Below, piece by piece: positions 51,768 through 63,968 of a stretch of 64,000 nucleotides of DNA. Within the stretch, counting starts at the first letter, position 1, and every line of letters starts with the position of its first letter. The notes under the pieces were generated by a model that saw only the letters and a program-made list of their open reading frames with translations, was not told the origin of the DNA and did no database searches. Where the stretch lies: the NCBI GenBank assembly GCA_012932295.1, contig JAAONU010000009.1:13247796-13311795 (forward strand), in the 5' to 3' direction. A program made the position numbers and the translations under genes. The stretch comes from Cyclina sinensis (taxonomy: Eukaryota; Mollusca; Bivalvia; Venerida; Veneridae).

Positions 51768-54700
51768 GAACACAAAAGAAGTTAAAGGGTAACTTGGAAG
51801 TAGGTTGATGTTAACTTTACGTTACACACACAAAGCAAGTTAAAGGGTAACTGGAAAGGAGGATGATTTTAACTTTACGTTTCACACACAAAGCAAGCCA
51901 AAGGGTAACTGGGAAGTAGGTTGATCTTAACTTTAGGTTACACACACAAAGCAAGTCAATGGGTAACTTGGAAGTAGGTTGATCTTAACTGTAGGTTACA
52001 CACACTAAGCAAGTCAAAGGGTAACTGGGAAGTAGGTTGATCTTTACATTAGGTTACACACACTAAGCAAGCCAAATGGTAACTGGGAAAAAGGTTTATC
52101 TTTACTTTAGGTTACACACACTAAGCAAGTCAAAGGGTAACTGGGAAGTAGGTTGATCTTAACTGTAGGTTACACACACTAAGCAACTCAAAGGGTAACT
52201 GGGAAGTAGGTTGATCTTTACATTAGGTTACACACACTAAGCAAGTCAAAGGGTAACTGGGAAGTAGGTTGATCTTAACTGTAGGTTACACACACTAAGC
52301 AAGTCAAAGGGTAACTGGGAAGCAGATTGATCTTTACATTAGGTTACACACACAAAGCAAGTCAAAGGGTAACTGGGAAGCAGATTGATCTTTACATTAG
52401 GTTACACACACAAAGCAAGCCAAAGGGTAACTGGGAAGTAGGTTGATTTTTACATTAGGTTACACACACTAAGCAAGTCAAAGGGTAACTGGGAAGCAGA
52501 TTGATCTTTACATTAGGTTACACACACTAAGCAAGTCAAAGGGTAACTGGGAAGTAGGTTGATCTTTACATTAGGTTACACACACAAAGCAAGCCAAAGG
52601 GTAACTGGGAAGCAGATTGATCTTTACATTAGGTTACACACACTAAGCAAGTCAAAGGGTAACTGGGAAGTAAGTTGAACTTTACATTAGGTTACACACA
52701 CTAAGCAAGTCAAAGGGTAATTGGGAAGTAAGTTGATCTTTACATTAGGTTACACACACTAAGCAAGTCAAAGGGTAATTGGGAAGTAAGTTGAACTTTA
52801 CATAAGATTACACACACTAAGCAAGCCAAAGGGTAACTGGGAAGTAGGTTGATCTTTACATTAGGTTACACACACTAAGCAAGTCAAAGGGTAACTGGGA
52901 AGTAGGTTGATCTTTACATTAGGTTACACACACTAAGCAAGTCAAAGGGTAATTGGGAAGTAGGTTGATCTTTACATTAGGTTACACACACAAAGCAAGC
53001 CAAAGGGTAACTGGGAAGCAGATTGATCTTTACATTAGGTTACACACACAAAGCAAGTCAAAGGGTAACTGGGAAGTAGGTTGATCTTTACATTAGGTTA
53101 CACACACACAAAGCAAGTCAAAGGGTAACTGGGAAGCAGATTGATCTTTACATTAGGTTACACACACAAAGCAAGCCAAAGGGTAACTGGGAAGCAGATT
53201 GATCTTTACATTAGGTTACACACACTAAGCAAGTCAAATGGTAACTGGGAAAAAGGTTGATCTTTACATTAGGTTACACACACAAAGCAAGTCAAAGGGT
53301 AACTGGGAAGCAGATTGATCTTTACATTAGGTTACACACACAAAGCAAGTCAAAGGGTAACTGGGAAGTAGGTTGATCTTTACATTAGGTTACACACACA
53401 AAGCAAGCCAAAGGGTAACTGGGAAGCAGATTGATCTTTACATTAGGTTACACACACTAAGCAAGTCAAAGGGTAACTGGGAAGTAAGTTGAACTTTACA
53501 TTAGGTTACACACACTAAGCAAGTCAAAGGGTAATTGGGAAGTAAGTTGATCTTTACATTAGGTTACACACACTAAGCAAGTCAAAGGGTAATTGGGAAG
53601 TAAGTTGAACTTTACATAAGATTACACACACTAAGCAAGCCAAAGGGTAACTGGGAAGTAGGTTGATCTTTACATTAGGTTACACACACTAAGCAAGTCA
53701 AAGGGTAACTGGGAAGTAGGTTGATCTTTACATTAGGTTACACACACTAAGCAAGTCAAAGGGTAATTGGGAAGTAGGTTGATCTTTACATTAGGTTACA
53801 CACACAAAGCAAGCCAAAGGGTAACTGGGAAGCAGATTGATCTTTACATTAGGTTACACACACAAAGCAAGTCAAAGGGTAACTGGGAAGTAGGTTGATC
53901 TTTACATTAGGTTACACACACACAAAGCAAGTCAAAGGGTAACTGGGAAGCAGATTGATCTTTACATTAGGTTACACACACAAAGCAAGCCAAAGGGTAA
54001 CTGGGAAGCAGATTGATCTTTACATTAGGTTACACACACTAAGCAAGTCAAATGGTAACTGGGAAAAAGGTTGATCTTTACATTAGGTTACACACACAAA
54101 GCAAGTCAAAGGGTAACTGGGAAGCAGATTGATCTTTACATTAGGTTACACACACAAAGCAAGTCAAAGGGTAACTGGGAAGTAGGTTGATCTTTACATT
54201 AGGTTACACACACTAAGCAAGTCAAAGGGTAATTGGGAAGCAGATTGATCTTTACATTAGGTTACACAAACAAAGCAAGCCAAAGGGTAACTGGGAAGCA
54301 GATATATCTTTACATTAGGTTACACACACAAAGCAAGCCAAAGGGTAATTGGGAAGTAAGTTGAACTTTACATTAGATTACACACACAAAGCAAGCCAAA
54401 GGGTAACTGGGAAGCAGATTGATCTTTACATTAGGTTACACACACTAAGCAAGCCAAAGGGTAACTGGGAAGCAGATTGATCTTTACATTAGGTTACACA
54501 CACAAAGCAAGCCAAAGGGTAACTGGGAAGCAGATTGATCTTTACATTAGGTTACACACACAAAGCAAGCCAAAGGGTAACTGGGAAGCAGATTGATCTT
54601 TACATTAGGTTACACACACTAAGCAAGTCAAATGGTAATTGGGAAGCAGATTGATCTTTACATTAGGTTACACACACAAAGCAAGTCAAAGGGTAACTGG

Positions 54701-57700
54701 GAAGCAGATTGATCTTTACATTAGGTTACACACACAAAGCAAGCCAAAGGGTAATTGGGAAGCAGATTGATCTTTACATTAGGTTACACACACAAAGCAA
54801 GTCAAAGGGTAACTGGGAAGTTGGTTGATCTTTACATTAGGTTACACACACAAAGCAAGTCAAAGGGTAACTGGGAAGCAGATTGATCTTTACATTAGGT
54901 TACACACACAAAGCAAGTCAAAGGGTAATTGGGAAGCAGATTGATCTTTACATTAGGTTACACACACAAAGCAAGTCAAAGGGTAACTGGGAAGTAGGTT
55001 GATCTTTACATTAGGTTACACACACTAAGCAAGCCAAAGGGTAATTGGGAAGCAGATTGATCTTTACATTAGGTTACACACACTAAGCAAGCCAAAGGGT
55101 AACTGGGAAAAAGGTTGATCTTTACTTTAGGTTACAAACACAAAGCAAGCCAAAGGGTAATTGGGAAGTAGGTTGAACTTTACATTAGATTACACACACT
55201 AAGCAAGCCAAAGGTTAATTGGGAAGTAAGTTGAACTTTACATTAGGTTTCACACACTAAGCAAGCCAAAGGTTAATTGGGAAGTAAGTTGAACTTTACA
55301 TTAGGTTACACACACTAAGCAAGTCAAAGGGTAATTGGGAAGTAAGTTGAACTTTACATTAGGTTACACACACTAAGCAAGTCAAAGGGTAATTGGGAAG
55401 TAAGTTGATCTTTACATTAGGTTACACACACTAAGCAAGTCAAAGGGTAATTGGGAAGTAAGTTGAACTTTACATTAGATTACACACACTAAGCAAGCCA
55501 AAGGGTAACTGGGAAGTAGGTTGATCTTTACATTAGGTTACACACACTAAGCAAGTCAAAGGGTAACTGGGAAGTAGGTTGATCTTTACATTAGGTTACA
55601 CACACTAAGCAAGTCAAAGGGTAATTGGGAAGTAGGTTGATCTTTACATTAGGTTACACACACAAAGCAAGCCAAAGGGTAACTGGGAAGCAGATTGATC
55701 TTTACATTAGGTTACACACACAAAGCAAGTCAAAGGGTAACTGGGAAGTAGGTTGATCTTTACATTAGGTTACACACACACAAAGCAAGTCAAAGGGTAA
55801 CTGGGAAGCAGATTGATCTTTACATTAGGTTACACACACAAAGCAAGCCAAAGGGTAACTGGGAAGCAGATTGATCTTTACATTAGGTTACACACACTAA
55901 GCAAGTCAAATGGTAACTGGGAAAAAGGTTGATCTTTACATTAGGTTACACACACAAAGCAAGTCAAAGGGTAACTGGGAAGCAGATTGATCTTTACATT
56001 AGGTTACACACACAAAGCAAGTCAAAGGGTAATTGGGAAGCAGATTGATCTTTACATTAGGTTACACACACAAAGCAAGTCAAAGGGTAACTGGGAAGTA
56101 GGTTGATCTTTACATTAGGTTACACACACTAAGCAAGCCAAAGGGTAATTGGGAAGCAGATTGATCTTTACATTAGGTTACACACACTAAGCAAGCCAAA
56201 GGGTAACTGGGAAAAAGGTTGATCTTTACTTTAGGTTACAAACACAAAGCAAGCCAAAGGGTAATTGGGAAGTAGGTTGAACTTTACATTAGATTACACA
56301 CACTAAGCAAGCCAAAGGTTAATTGGGAAGTAAGTTGAACTTTACATTAGGTTTCACACACTAAGCAAGCCAAAGGTTAATTGGGAAGTAAGTTGAACTT
56401 TACATTAGGTTACACACACTAAGCAAGTCAAAGGGTAATTGGGAAGTAAGTTGAACTTTACATTAGGTTACACACACTAAGCAAGTCAAAGGGTAATTGG
56501 GAAGTAAGTTGATCTTTACATTAGGTTACACACACTAAGCAAGTCAAAGGGTAATTGGGAAGTAAGTTGAACTTTACATTAGATTACACACACTAAGCAA
56601 GCCAAAGGGTAACTGGGAAGTAGGTTGATCTTTACATTAGGTTACACACACTAAGCAAGTCAAAAGGTAACTGGGAAGTAGGTTGATCTTTACATTAGGT
56701 TACACACACTAAGCAAGTCAAAGGGTAATTGGGAAGTAGGTTGATCTTTACATTAGGTTACACACACAAAGCAAGCCAAAGGGTAACTGGGAAGCAGATT
56801 GATCTTTACATTAGGTTACACACACAAAGCAAGTCAAAGGGTAACTGGGAAGCAGATTGATCTTTACATTAGGTTACACACACACAAAGCAAGTCAAAGG
56901 GTAACTGGGAAGCAGATTGATCTTTACATTAGGTTACACACACAAAGCAAGCCAAAGGGTAACTGGGAAGCAGATTGATCTTTACATTAGGTTACACACA
57001 CTAAGCAAGTCAAATGGTAACTGGGAAAAAGGTTGATCTTTACATTAGGTTACACACACAAAGCAAGTCAAAGGGTAACTGGGAAGCAGATTGATCTTTA
57101 CATTAGGTTACACACACAAAGCAAGTCAAAGGGTAACTGGGAAGTAGGTTGATCTTTACATTAGGTTACACACACTAAGCAAGTCAAAGGGTAATTGGGA
57201 AGCAGATTGATCTTTACATTAGGTTACACACACAAAGCAAGCCAAAGGGTAACTGGGAAGCAGATGTATTTTTACATTAGGTTACACACACAAAGCAAGC
57301 CAAAGGGTAATTGGGAAGTAAGTTGAACTTTACATTAGATTACACACACAAAGCAAGCCAAAGGGTAATTGGGAAGCAGATTGATCTTTACATTAGGTTA
57401 CACACACAAAGCAAGCCAAAGGGTAACTGGGAAGCAGATTGATCTTTACATTAGGTTACACACACAAAGCAAGCCAAAGGGTAACTGGGAAGCAGATTGA
57501 TCTTTACATTAGGTTACACACACTAAGCAAGTCAAAGGGTAATTGGGAAGCAGATTGATCTTTACATTAGGTTACACACACAAAGCAAGTCAAAGGGTAA
57601 CTGGGAAGCAGATTGATCTTTACATTAGGTAACACACACAAAGCAAGCCAAAGGGTAATTGGGAAGCAGATTGATCTTTACATTAGGTTACACACACAAA

Positions 57701-58270
57701 GCAAGTCAAAGGGTAACTGGGAAGTTAGTTGATCTTTACATTAGGTTACACACACAAAGCAAGTCAAAGGGTAACTGGGAAGCAGATTGATCTTTACATT
57801 AGGTTACACACACAAAGCAAGTCAAAGGGTAATTGGGAAGCAGATTGATCTTTACATTAGGTTACACACACAAAGCAAGTCAAAGGGTAACTGGGAAGTA
57901 GGTTGATCTTTACATTAGGTTACACACACTAAGCAAGCCAAAGGGTAATTGGGAAGCAGATTGATCTTTACATTAGGTTACACACACTAAGCAAGCCAAA
58001 GGGTAACTGGGAAAAAGGTTGATCTTTACTTTAGGTTACAAACACAAAGCAAGCCAAATTGTAATTGGGAAGTAGGTTGAACTTTACATTAGATTACACA
58101 CACTAAGCAAGCCAAAGGTTAATTGGGAAGTAAGTTGAACTTTACATTAGGTTTCACACACTAAGCAAGCCAAAGGTTAATTGGGAAGTAAGTTGAACTT
58201 TACATTAGGTTACACACACTAAGCAAGCCGAAGGGTAATTGGGAAGTAGGTTGAACTTAACATTAGGTTT
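51768..58270. repeat. 58-bp satellite array, about 112 copies, with higher-order repeats (intron 4)
   Basis: The unit GGGTAACTGGGAAGCAGATT followed by GATCTTTACATTAGGTTACA and CACACAAAGCAAGTCAAA is 58 bases. Main variants are GAAGCAGATTGATC, GAAGTAGGTTGATC, GAAGTAAGTTGAAC and GAAAAAGGTTGATC, combined with CTAAGC/CAAAGC and AAGTC/AAGCC. One rare 60-base unit (an extra CA) occurs at about 53101, 53915, 55773 and 56877, and a marker ATAAGATTACAC/ATTAGATTACAC at 52801, 53615, 55473 and 56577. The spacings (814, 1858, 1104) therefore agree between two independent markers. The first units (51768-52010) are the most diverged. There is no coding capacity. Confidence 0.98.
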
Positions 58271-58837
58271 ATGGGTTTAAGCAGTGTAAGCTAGCTTTTT
58301 CTTGAATTTTGTTTTGTATATAATGATTCACTTGTTTTTCGCTGCATGGTTTGCATATTGTCTTTTCTGTAGAGAAAGGTATAACAATTATTTAAAAGGC
58401 ATTTTAGTTTAAAAAATAATCATAAAGTTTTTTTAACTCAAATGAAATCAGCGCATACCGCCTGTTTTCTTGCTTTTCCGTTTCTCGTATATATTTCGCA
58501 AATTTCGGGAACAAACGGGAAGTAAATACAACATGTGAATGTGAATGAAGCTATGTTTGAATTTTAATGGAAGATGGACTATAACAGTTACCGGATAACG
58601 ACACCTTCTGCCTATTTACAAATTTTACCTTGAACAGATACCATGTCAAATGAACCACGTTAACATGGTAAGACAAGTTACAAATAAGCGTTCAAATAAC
58701 TAAACACAGCTTATCAAGCGTAGGAATTTACGTCATTTTGTTATCAAAAGTCGATAAAACTTATGTTTGAAGAATTTACCTCTTTTATTAAAGACATATT
58801 CAAGTTATTAAAACATACTAGTCGTCAGCGTAGTTTT
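58271..58837. other. Intron 4 sequence, nothing recognised
   Basis: No ORF, repeat or RNA gene that I can support. Confidence 0.4.
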
Positions 58838-59335
58838 ATACGCCTGTAGAAAATGGGACGTATTATGGGATCACCCACGGCGGGCGGGCGGGCGGCGTCC
58901 TGATGTTTGACCAGAGCATAACTCCTACACTATCAAAGTTATTGACTTGAAACTTCCTAGATGGGTAGATCTCATTGAGACAGAGTGCATTAAACAAGAA
59001 CCATCACTCTGCACTTCATGATTTTGGAGTTACTACCCTTTGTTTAATTTTCTTGTCCGGAGCATAACTCCTACGTTAACAAAACTATTGACTTGAAACT
59101 TCACAGGTGGATAGATCTCATTAAGACGGAGTGAAATGCACAAGAACCGTCACTATACACTTCATGATTTTGGATTTATTCCCCTTAGTTCAATTTTCGT
59201 ACTTGATGTTTGTCTGGACCATACTACTACATTATCAAAGCTATTGACTTGAAACTTCAGGTGGATAGATGTTTTTGACACAAATTGCTCAATTGACGGG
59301 CGTATTTTGCTCCGCCTTACGGCCCTCTTGTTTCA
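58838..59335 (+). mobile_element. Interspersed repeat with about 170-bp subrepeats (intron 4)
   Basis: It begins TATACGCCTGTAGAAAATGG then GGACGTATTATGGGATCACC and GGCGGGCGGGCGGGCGGCGTCC. It contains three diverged units with GCATAACTCCTAC, TTATTGACTTGAAACTTC and GGATAGATCTCATT, and ends GCTCCGCCTTACGGCCCTCT TGTTT. It is GC-rich against its flanks and non-coding. Its last bases, GGCCCTCTTGTTT, are shared with the GCTCACCTGA family. Confidence 0.65.
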
Positions 59336-59870
59336 TTTACATTAACTTTTACCGAACTACAAAATAACAAAAATGTAACTTTCTTTGTCAAGAAAATACT
59401 GTTGTAATCATCCTTGAAGTTAAAAACATCATCTTTAACGGGTCTAAAACCAATATGTTTTTTTAGGGTTCTTGTGTTACATTAATATAATTTATGCAGG
59501 AGAACGCGGTAAAGATCCATCATTTTAAAATATATATTCTGTATATAATTTAGGTAAATAATTAATTCAAGATTATACAATTATTTTTCTGATATTTAAA
59601 ATTTACATATTTTACCTGTATAATAAGAAAATGTCACATCTTGGTATATGGACGCGGGAACGGAATTAGTATATTTTTGTTGGAGACCACATATTTGCGA
59701 CTTCTTGGTATTTTTGCAAGAAAAGATGTATTTGTTTTATTCAAACAAATTAGTTTATCAATTGTTTTATTTTTCATACCCAGTATTGCACTTTTATACT
59801 TAAAGCTGTTTGATCATTACGGCTGATTTAGAGATACATGGGGTGTGAGAAAAGAAATATCTGCTTTTAA

Positions 59871-60652
59871 GCTCACCTGAGCAAATGCCCAAAGTGAGTT
59901 ATTGGGATCACCCTCAGTACGGCGTCCATTGTCAAATGATAAGCCCTCCTAAACCATAAGATCATTTTTAACCAGACTTGACAGAAATGTTCCTTATGCT
60001 GTCTTTTTCTCGTTCCGTTCCGTTTTCTGGTTCCGCTGTATTACACAAAATTGCCACCTGAAGTGAAAATAGGTTTTCGTCAATATTTGGCTTCAAGTGA
60101 CATTTCCTCCAAAACCACTAAGCCATTATTAATCAAACTTGACAGAAATGTTCCTTATGTTGCTCGTTTTTAAACTTGGCCAATCCTTTTCACTCTATTA
60201 CACACAAGGACAACAAATGCTTAAAAAATCGAAAAGAAATCAAACAATATCTCCAGCTAAACAGCAAGGTCATTTTCCACCAAATTTTACACAAATGTTC
60301 ACTATATGGCCCTCTATAGAATTGCTCAAAACGTTCCACTGCATTGCACAAATTGGCCACCAGAGATAAAAAGAGATTTGACTTCAAAGGACATCTCCTC
60401 AAAAACCATTGAGCCATTTTAACTAACCTTTGCAGAAATATTCCATATGTTGTCCTTTTCAAAAATTGCCCAAGCCGTTCCACACCATTGTACACAAGGC
60501 TGCTAAAGCTAAAAATAGGAAAAAAAATCAAACAGCATTTCCATCTAAACAGCAAGATCATTTCCTACCGAAATTCACAGAATTGTTTGTTATACAGACA
60601 TAGCAAAAGTACTGAGGTGAGCGATTCAAGGCCATCGTGGCCTTCCTGTTTA
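59871..60652 (+). mobile_element. Interspersed repeat, GCTCACCTGA family copy (intron 4)
   Basis: The left end is GCTCACCTGAGCAAATGCCC. The right end is TGAGGTGAGCGATTCAAGGC then CATCGTGGCCTTCCTGTTT. Three to four diverged internal units share CATTTCCTCCAAAACCACTA-like and TGACAGAAATGTTCCTTATG themes. The 123- and 76-residue ORFs crossing it are shadows. Confidence 0.7.
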
Positions 60653-62323
60653 GTTATACAGTTACATTTCTTTAAAATTATAGGATAAGGTGTCTTGTAT
60701 GCCACATATTCCAATGCATTCTATTTCGAATAAATTTGTGATGTTGCCCACTGGAGTCCGAAAACTTTACAAAAAATTAATTTTAAAACTTTTTTTAATT
60801 TTCTGAAAAAAGAGAGCACCGCTCAATGTTCTGATTGTGGTTTATTGTCGGCAAAATTCAGGTTTCTTTTGAAGTCGTTATTCAATTACGTTGATCGTAA
60901 TTGTGCAACAATTCAATCAGAGTTGAGACCATGGTGTTCTCTAGGGAAATTAAATCATTAATAATGTACGGTTTCTAAATGTCGAGGCGAAACTTGTACA
61001 ATGACTAACAAAAAAGGCAATTAGTTTTGTATCACAACACTAGACAAAGGATCGCCGTAGTCGCCGAATCCTTGCTATGCCTTTGGAGAACAGACAGATG
61101 CCTTGAGATTTCCAATAAATTATTGTATATACTTACAGGTTGCAATTTTGTTCATTTATACTTATCTGTGTCTAAAGCGTTATTATAAGCAATACCCAAT
61201 CTCCTTTTGGAAAAACACCTGTTAATATTATCATTCTGATGTAATAATGTGCTACAGAAGTAAAAATCTAGATGAAAAAAAAAATGAATTCTAGATACTG
61301 AAATAAGTAGAATTTGATTTACAGTAAAAAATGATTGTAGTCCTTTATTTTCCCTTAATACACTTTGTTACATCTCAGTAAAATGACAAGATTATTTTGT
61401 GGCGGATATTTTCGTATGTCAATGACTGTTTGTCTTTTATAGTGTACACGATATTTTTATTTCTACATTGATGTTTCGTGTTGTATTAAACAGTGTAGAA
61501 TAATTTCTAAATCCTGATATTGTGTGTTGTACCGAAGAAATATCTTTAGGTCACCCATCTGATATTTCATGTGTGTTGTACTGAAAAGAATAACTTTATT
61601 TATAAAATGTGATGCAGATTGTATATACTCTGAAGTGAATATGTCTTTGTCACTACAATTTGAACTATATTTTTGCCTGTGGTGTTAAACTGCAACATAA
61701 AAATCCAAAAGTTAAAAGTTAAGAAACTGTTTTGAAACACTTATAACAGCCATGTAAATAGGTTTAGGACATATAATTGTCTTACTCCTGGACGTATGGG
61801 TACTTTGTTTAGTTCACAGATTACATTTTTTGGAACAAATGATAAAAGTAACATGAAGTTGTAAGCTACCAAGATAGTGACCATTGCAATGTTTCAGGGG
61901 CATTCTGTCTGTTGCACATTTCTTGTTTATTCTATTGAACAAGATATTTTTATTTCTATTTAGCATCACAGTGCTTCTTTATTTCTATAGTCTGCTGTTT
62001 GTTTTTCAGTTGAACAAACTTATTCAATTTCAGATGTAGTTGTTGTTTTCTGGTAAGCGGTTCTGTATTTTGTTTCCTGTTAACAGGATAGCTTCACTAT
62101 GAAACTTTACTAAAGTGAACAATGTGTCTTCTTTTCAACAAGATAGTTTTTGTATTGTAGCGAAATTAACAAAAACTTATCATTTTTGCATTCTAATTTT
62201 GTTTTACAGCCTAATATTTTGTCTTGTTTTAAAAATGATACATTTGTATAGAAGGATGTTATGTTTAATTTCTACAATGTGACATTATGTTTCAATTTTA
62301 CGTTCTGATATTTTCTGTGGCAG
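60653..62323. other. End of intron 4, nothing recognised
   Basis: AT-rich, no repeat or exon that I can support. A small phase-1 exon could still be hidden here. Confidence 0.35.
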
Positions 62324-62497
62324 TGAACAGGCTTGAGCAGCCAGCAAACCAAGATCACATGACCGTTGTTAACAGCATCACAGGAATACGAGAAACAAGT
62401 CGACAGGGGAGCAGACAGGGAAGCAGGCATGGAAGTCGACAGCAGAGTCGGCAAGGGAGTGTTAGAAGTAACAGAAGTCGTCAAGGGAGTTTTAAGG
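62324..62497 (+). CDS. Shisa-like membrane protein, exon 5 (cytoplasmic Ser-Arg-Gly repeat)
   Basis: Acceptor ATTTTCTGTGGCAG, donor AAGGGTAAGG; phase 1 at both ends. Residues 205-262 open with LNRLEQPANQDHMTVVNS and then carry a low-complexity run of (S-R-Q/H-G/Q)n, residues 230-261, with seven to eight SR steps. The DNA underneath is a diverged 12-base repeat around AGTCGACAGGGG. The tail is strongly basic with many R-x-x-S sites, so phosphorylation is likely. A reading frame from 62287 appears to extend this exon upstream, but that part is intron by the splice signals. Two other frames (including a 79-residue ORF) are shadows. Confidence 0.75.
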
Positions 62498-63068
62498 GTA
62501 AGGTTAGATTCTGAAATACGTATAAAGACAGGAGCGACTACTACCCCTGAATTAATCCTACTCTCAGAACAGTATTTTGTAAGGAGAAAGCGTCTTACTC
62601 CTTAACCATAAATAGTTAGTTTAACCGCCGTTAATTGCGTTAGTCCTTGTCTCACATTCCTGTCTTTTGAAATCAGACTCGTCAGAAAGTTAGTATTATA
62701 TTTTCAAGAGTAAATTAACGTATGTTTGATTTAAAGGTGTTTTCTAAATCGATATTAAAATGAACAAGTTAAAATCAAATAATATCTCTTCTCTTTAAAC
62801 ATTTTTACGGACAGTAATATTTACGTGCTTATGGGTTTGGCGGGCAAGTTAGATATACATAAAAGAGAGGTTTATCCTTCATTTAAATACTTGTTGTCTT
62901 TACAGAAAGCAATAATTTCAGATGAGCAAGCTAGTCTTTCCGCTTTAACTGAATTTCATTTTAACTCTTCAGTCTAAAACGCATATTTCCTCCTGTCTCG
63001 CAACATATCGATTTAACTTTCAAGTCCTTGAATGTAAAAAAATAAGCAAAACTCGTGTTTATCGACAG
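62498..63068. other. Intron 5
   Basis: 571-base intron with no feature seen other than the splice signals. Confidence 0.5.
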
Positions 63069-63164
63069 TTGCAAGCAGAAATCCCAGCGCAGTACCTACA
63101 CCATCAATAAGTCGCCGGGCTTCAAATGGTCACTATGATCACGCTACAGAGAAACATCACACAG
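63069..63164 (+). CDS. Shisa-like membrane protein, exon 6 (cytoplasmic tail)
   Basis: Acceptor TTTATCGACAG, donor ACAGGTAAGT; phase 1 at both ends. The exon has a single frame without stops, the one joined in phase to exon 5. Residues 263-294 read VASRNPSAVPTPSISRRASN and continue to HHT. Proline/serine-rich sequence plus R-R-A-S (S281), a basophilic-kinase (PKA-like) consensus, fits a signalling or scaffold-binding tail. Confidence 0.72.
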
Positions 63165-63730
63165 GTAAGTTACTTCCAGCACCATAGATATTGTTACTAC
63201 GACCTCAAAAAGAGTAAACCTCACACTTTCCTTGAGAAAATCTTACGCGTGTATCGGTATAAACATGCTGTTTTCTTTTTCTTTTGCTTTTTTTCGTGCA
63301 GTCGTATCATTCTTATCATTCTCATCATCTTGTTGTGTTCCAGTAGGGATTTGTGTAGCTACGCCAATGGTTTGTATCTTAGCTGTGTGCATGAATTGTG
63401 TTTATTACTTTATTTTCTTTAAAATAACCTCATTTATTCTAGTGAATTAAACAATTGTGATTTATTGTTTCTCTGAAATTGTTCTTTTTTACAAATCTTT
63501 AGTTCAGAGGCAGTTCAATTCTTTTCAGAAGCAGTTTGTTCGTTTTCGAGTTGTCCCTCAAATATCAAAAATTCCAAAAGTGTTTTCTGTCGTTCTAAAA
63601 GCAGATATACGTTAAGTAGAAATCTCATGCTAACTGTCATTTCTGATATCTGTTTTCAGTTAGTTAGTTTTTTTAACTGAAACCTGTGTGGCTTGCTTAG
63701 GTTTGTTTGCCCAAAAGATACTTTCCATGC

Positions 63731-63797
63731 TCGGCTAGGATTCGAACCCAGGGCCTTTAGAATCGCAGGCGTACGCTCCAACCTCTGGGCCAGAAAA
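63731..63797 (-). other. tRNA-like SINE head (intron 6)
   Basis: On the minus strand an A-box-like TGGCCCAGAGGTTGGAGCG (63774-63792) and B-box GGTTCGAATCC (63738-63748) lie at tRNA spacing. The acceptor and anticodon stems do not pair, so it is a SINE or tRNA pseudogene, antisense to the host gene. Confidence 0.5.
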
Positions 63798-63848
63798 TCG
63801 AGTTCTATAGCAAAGAGAAACGTAATAATGAAAAGTATTTTACTACAG

Positions 63849-63968
63849 GTATAGCTGATCGAAATAGTTTAGGTTTAGATGTTCATAGCAATGTTGTTAT
63901 CACAGTGACAACCCCCTCAGACGACCAAGGTCCTACAGCGCCTTTGCTCAAAACTGCCAATAATACAA
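63849..63968 (+). CDS. Shisa-like membrane protein, exon 7 (cytoplasmic tail, gene continues)
   Basis: Acceptor ATTTTACTACAG, donor ACAAGTAAGT at 63969; phase 1 at both ends. It completes G295 and encodes residues 296-334, ending in TAPLLKTANNT. It contains an acidic SDDQG step and no further basic repeats. There is no stop codon, so the C-terminus (and any PDZ-binding end, as some Shisa proteins have) lies beyond the window. Confidence 0.72.

Noticed and set aside
51768..58270. Regular 58-bp repeats considered as a CRISPR array
   Set aside because: There are no unique spacers; the whole 58 bases repeat. Intron context and eukaryotic splice sites also exclude it.
51768..58270. TTAGG words considered as telomeric repeats
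   Set aside because: The word occurs once per 58-bp unit and never in tandem.
60139..60561. ORFs of 76 and 123 residues on both strands
   Set aside because: They fall inside the interspersed repeat at 59871-60652 and repeat its subunits.
62287..62514. 75-residue ORF starting at 62287
   Set aside because: The start and end lie outside the AG and GT splice sites of exon 5; the middle is the real exon.
63731..63797. Possible tRNA gene on the minus strand
   Set aside because: A and B boxes are present but the acceptor and anticodon stems do not pair; kept only as a SINE head.
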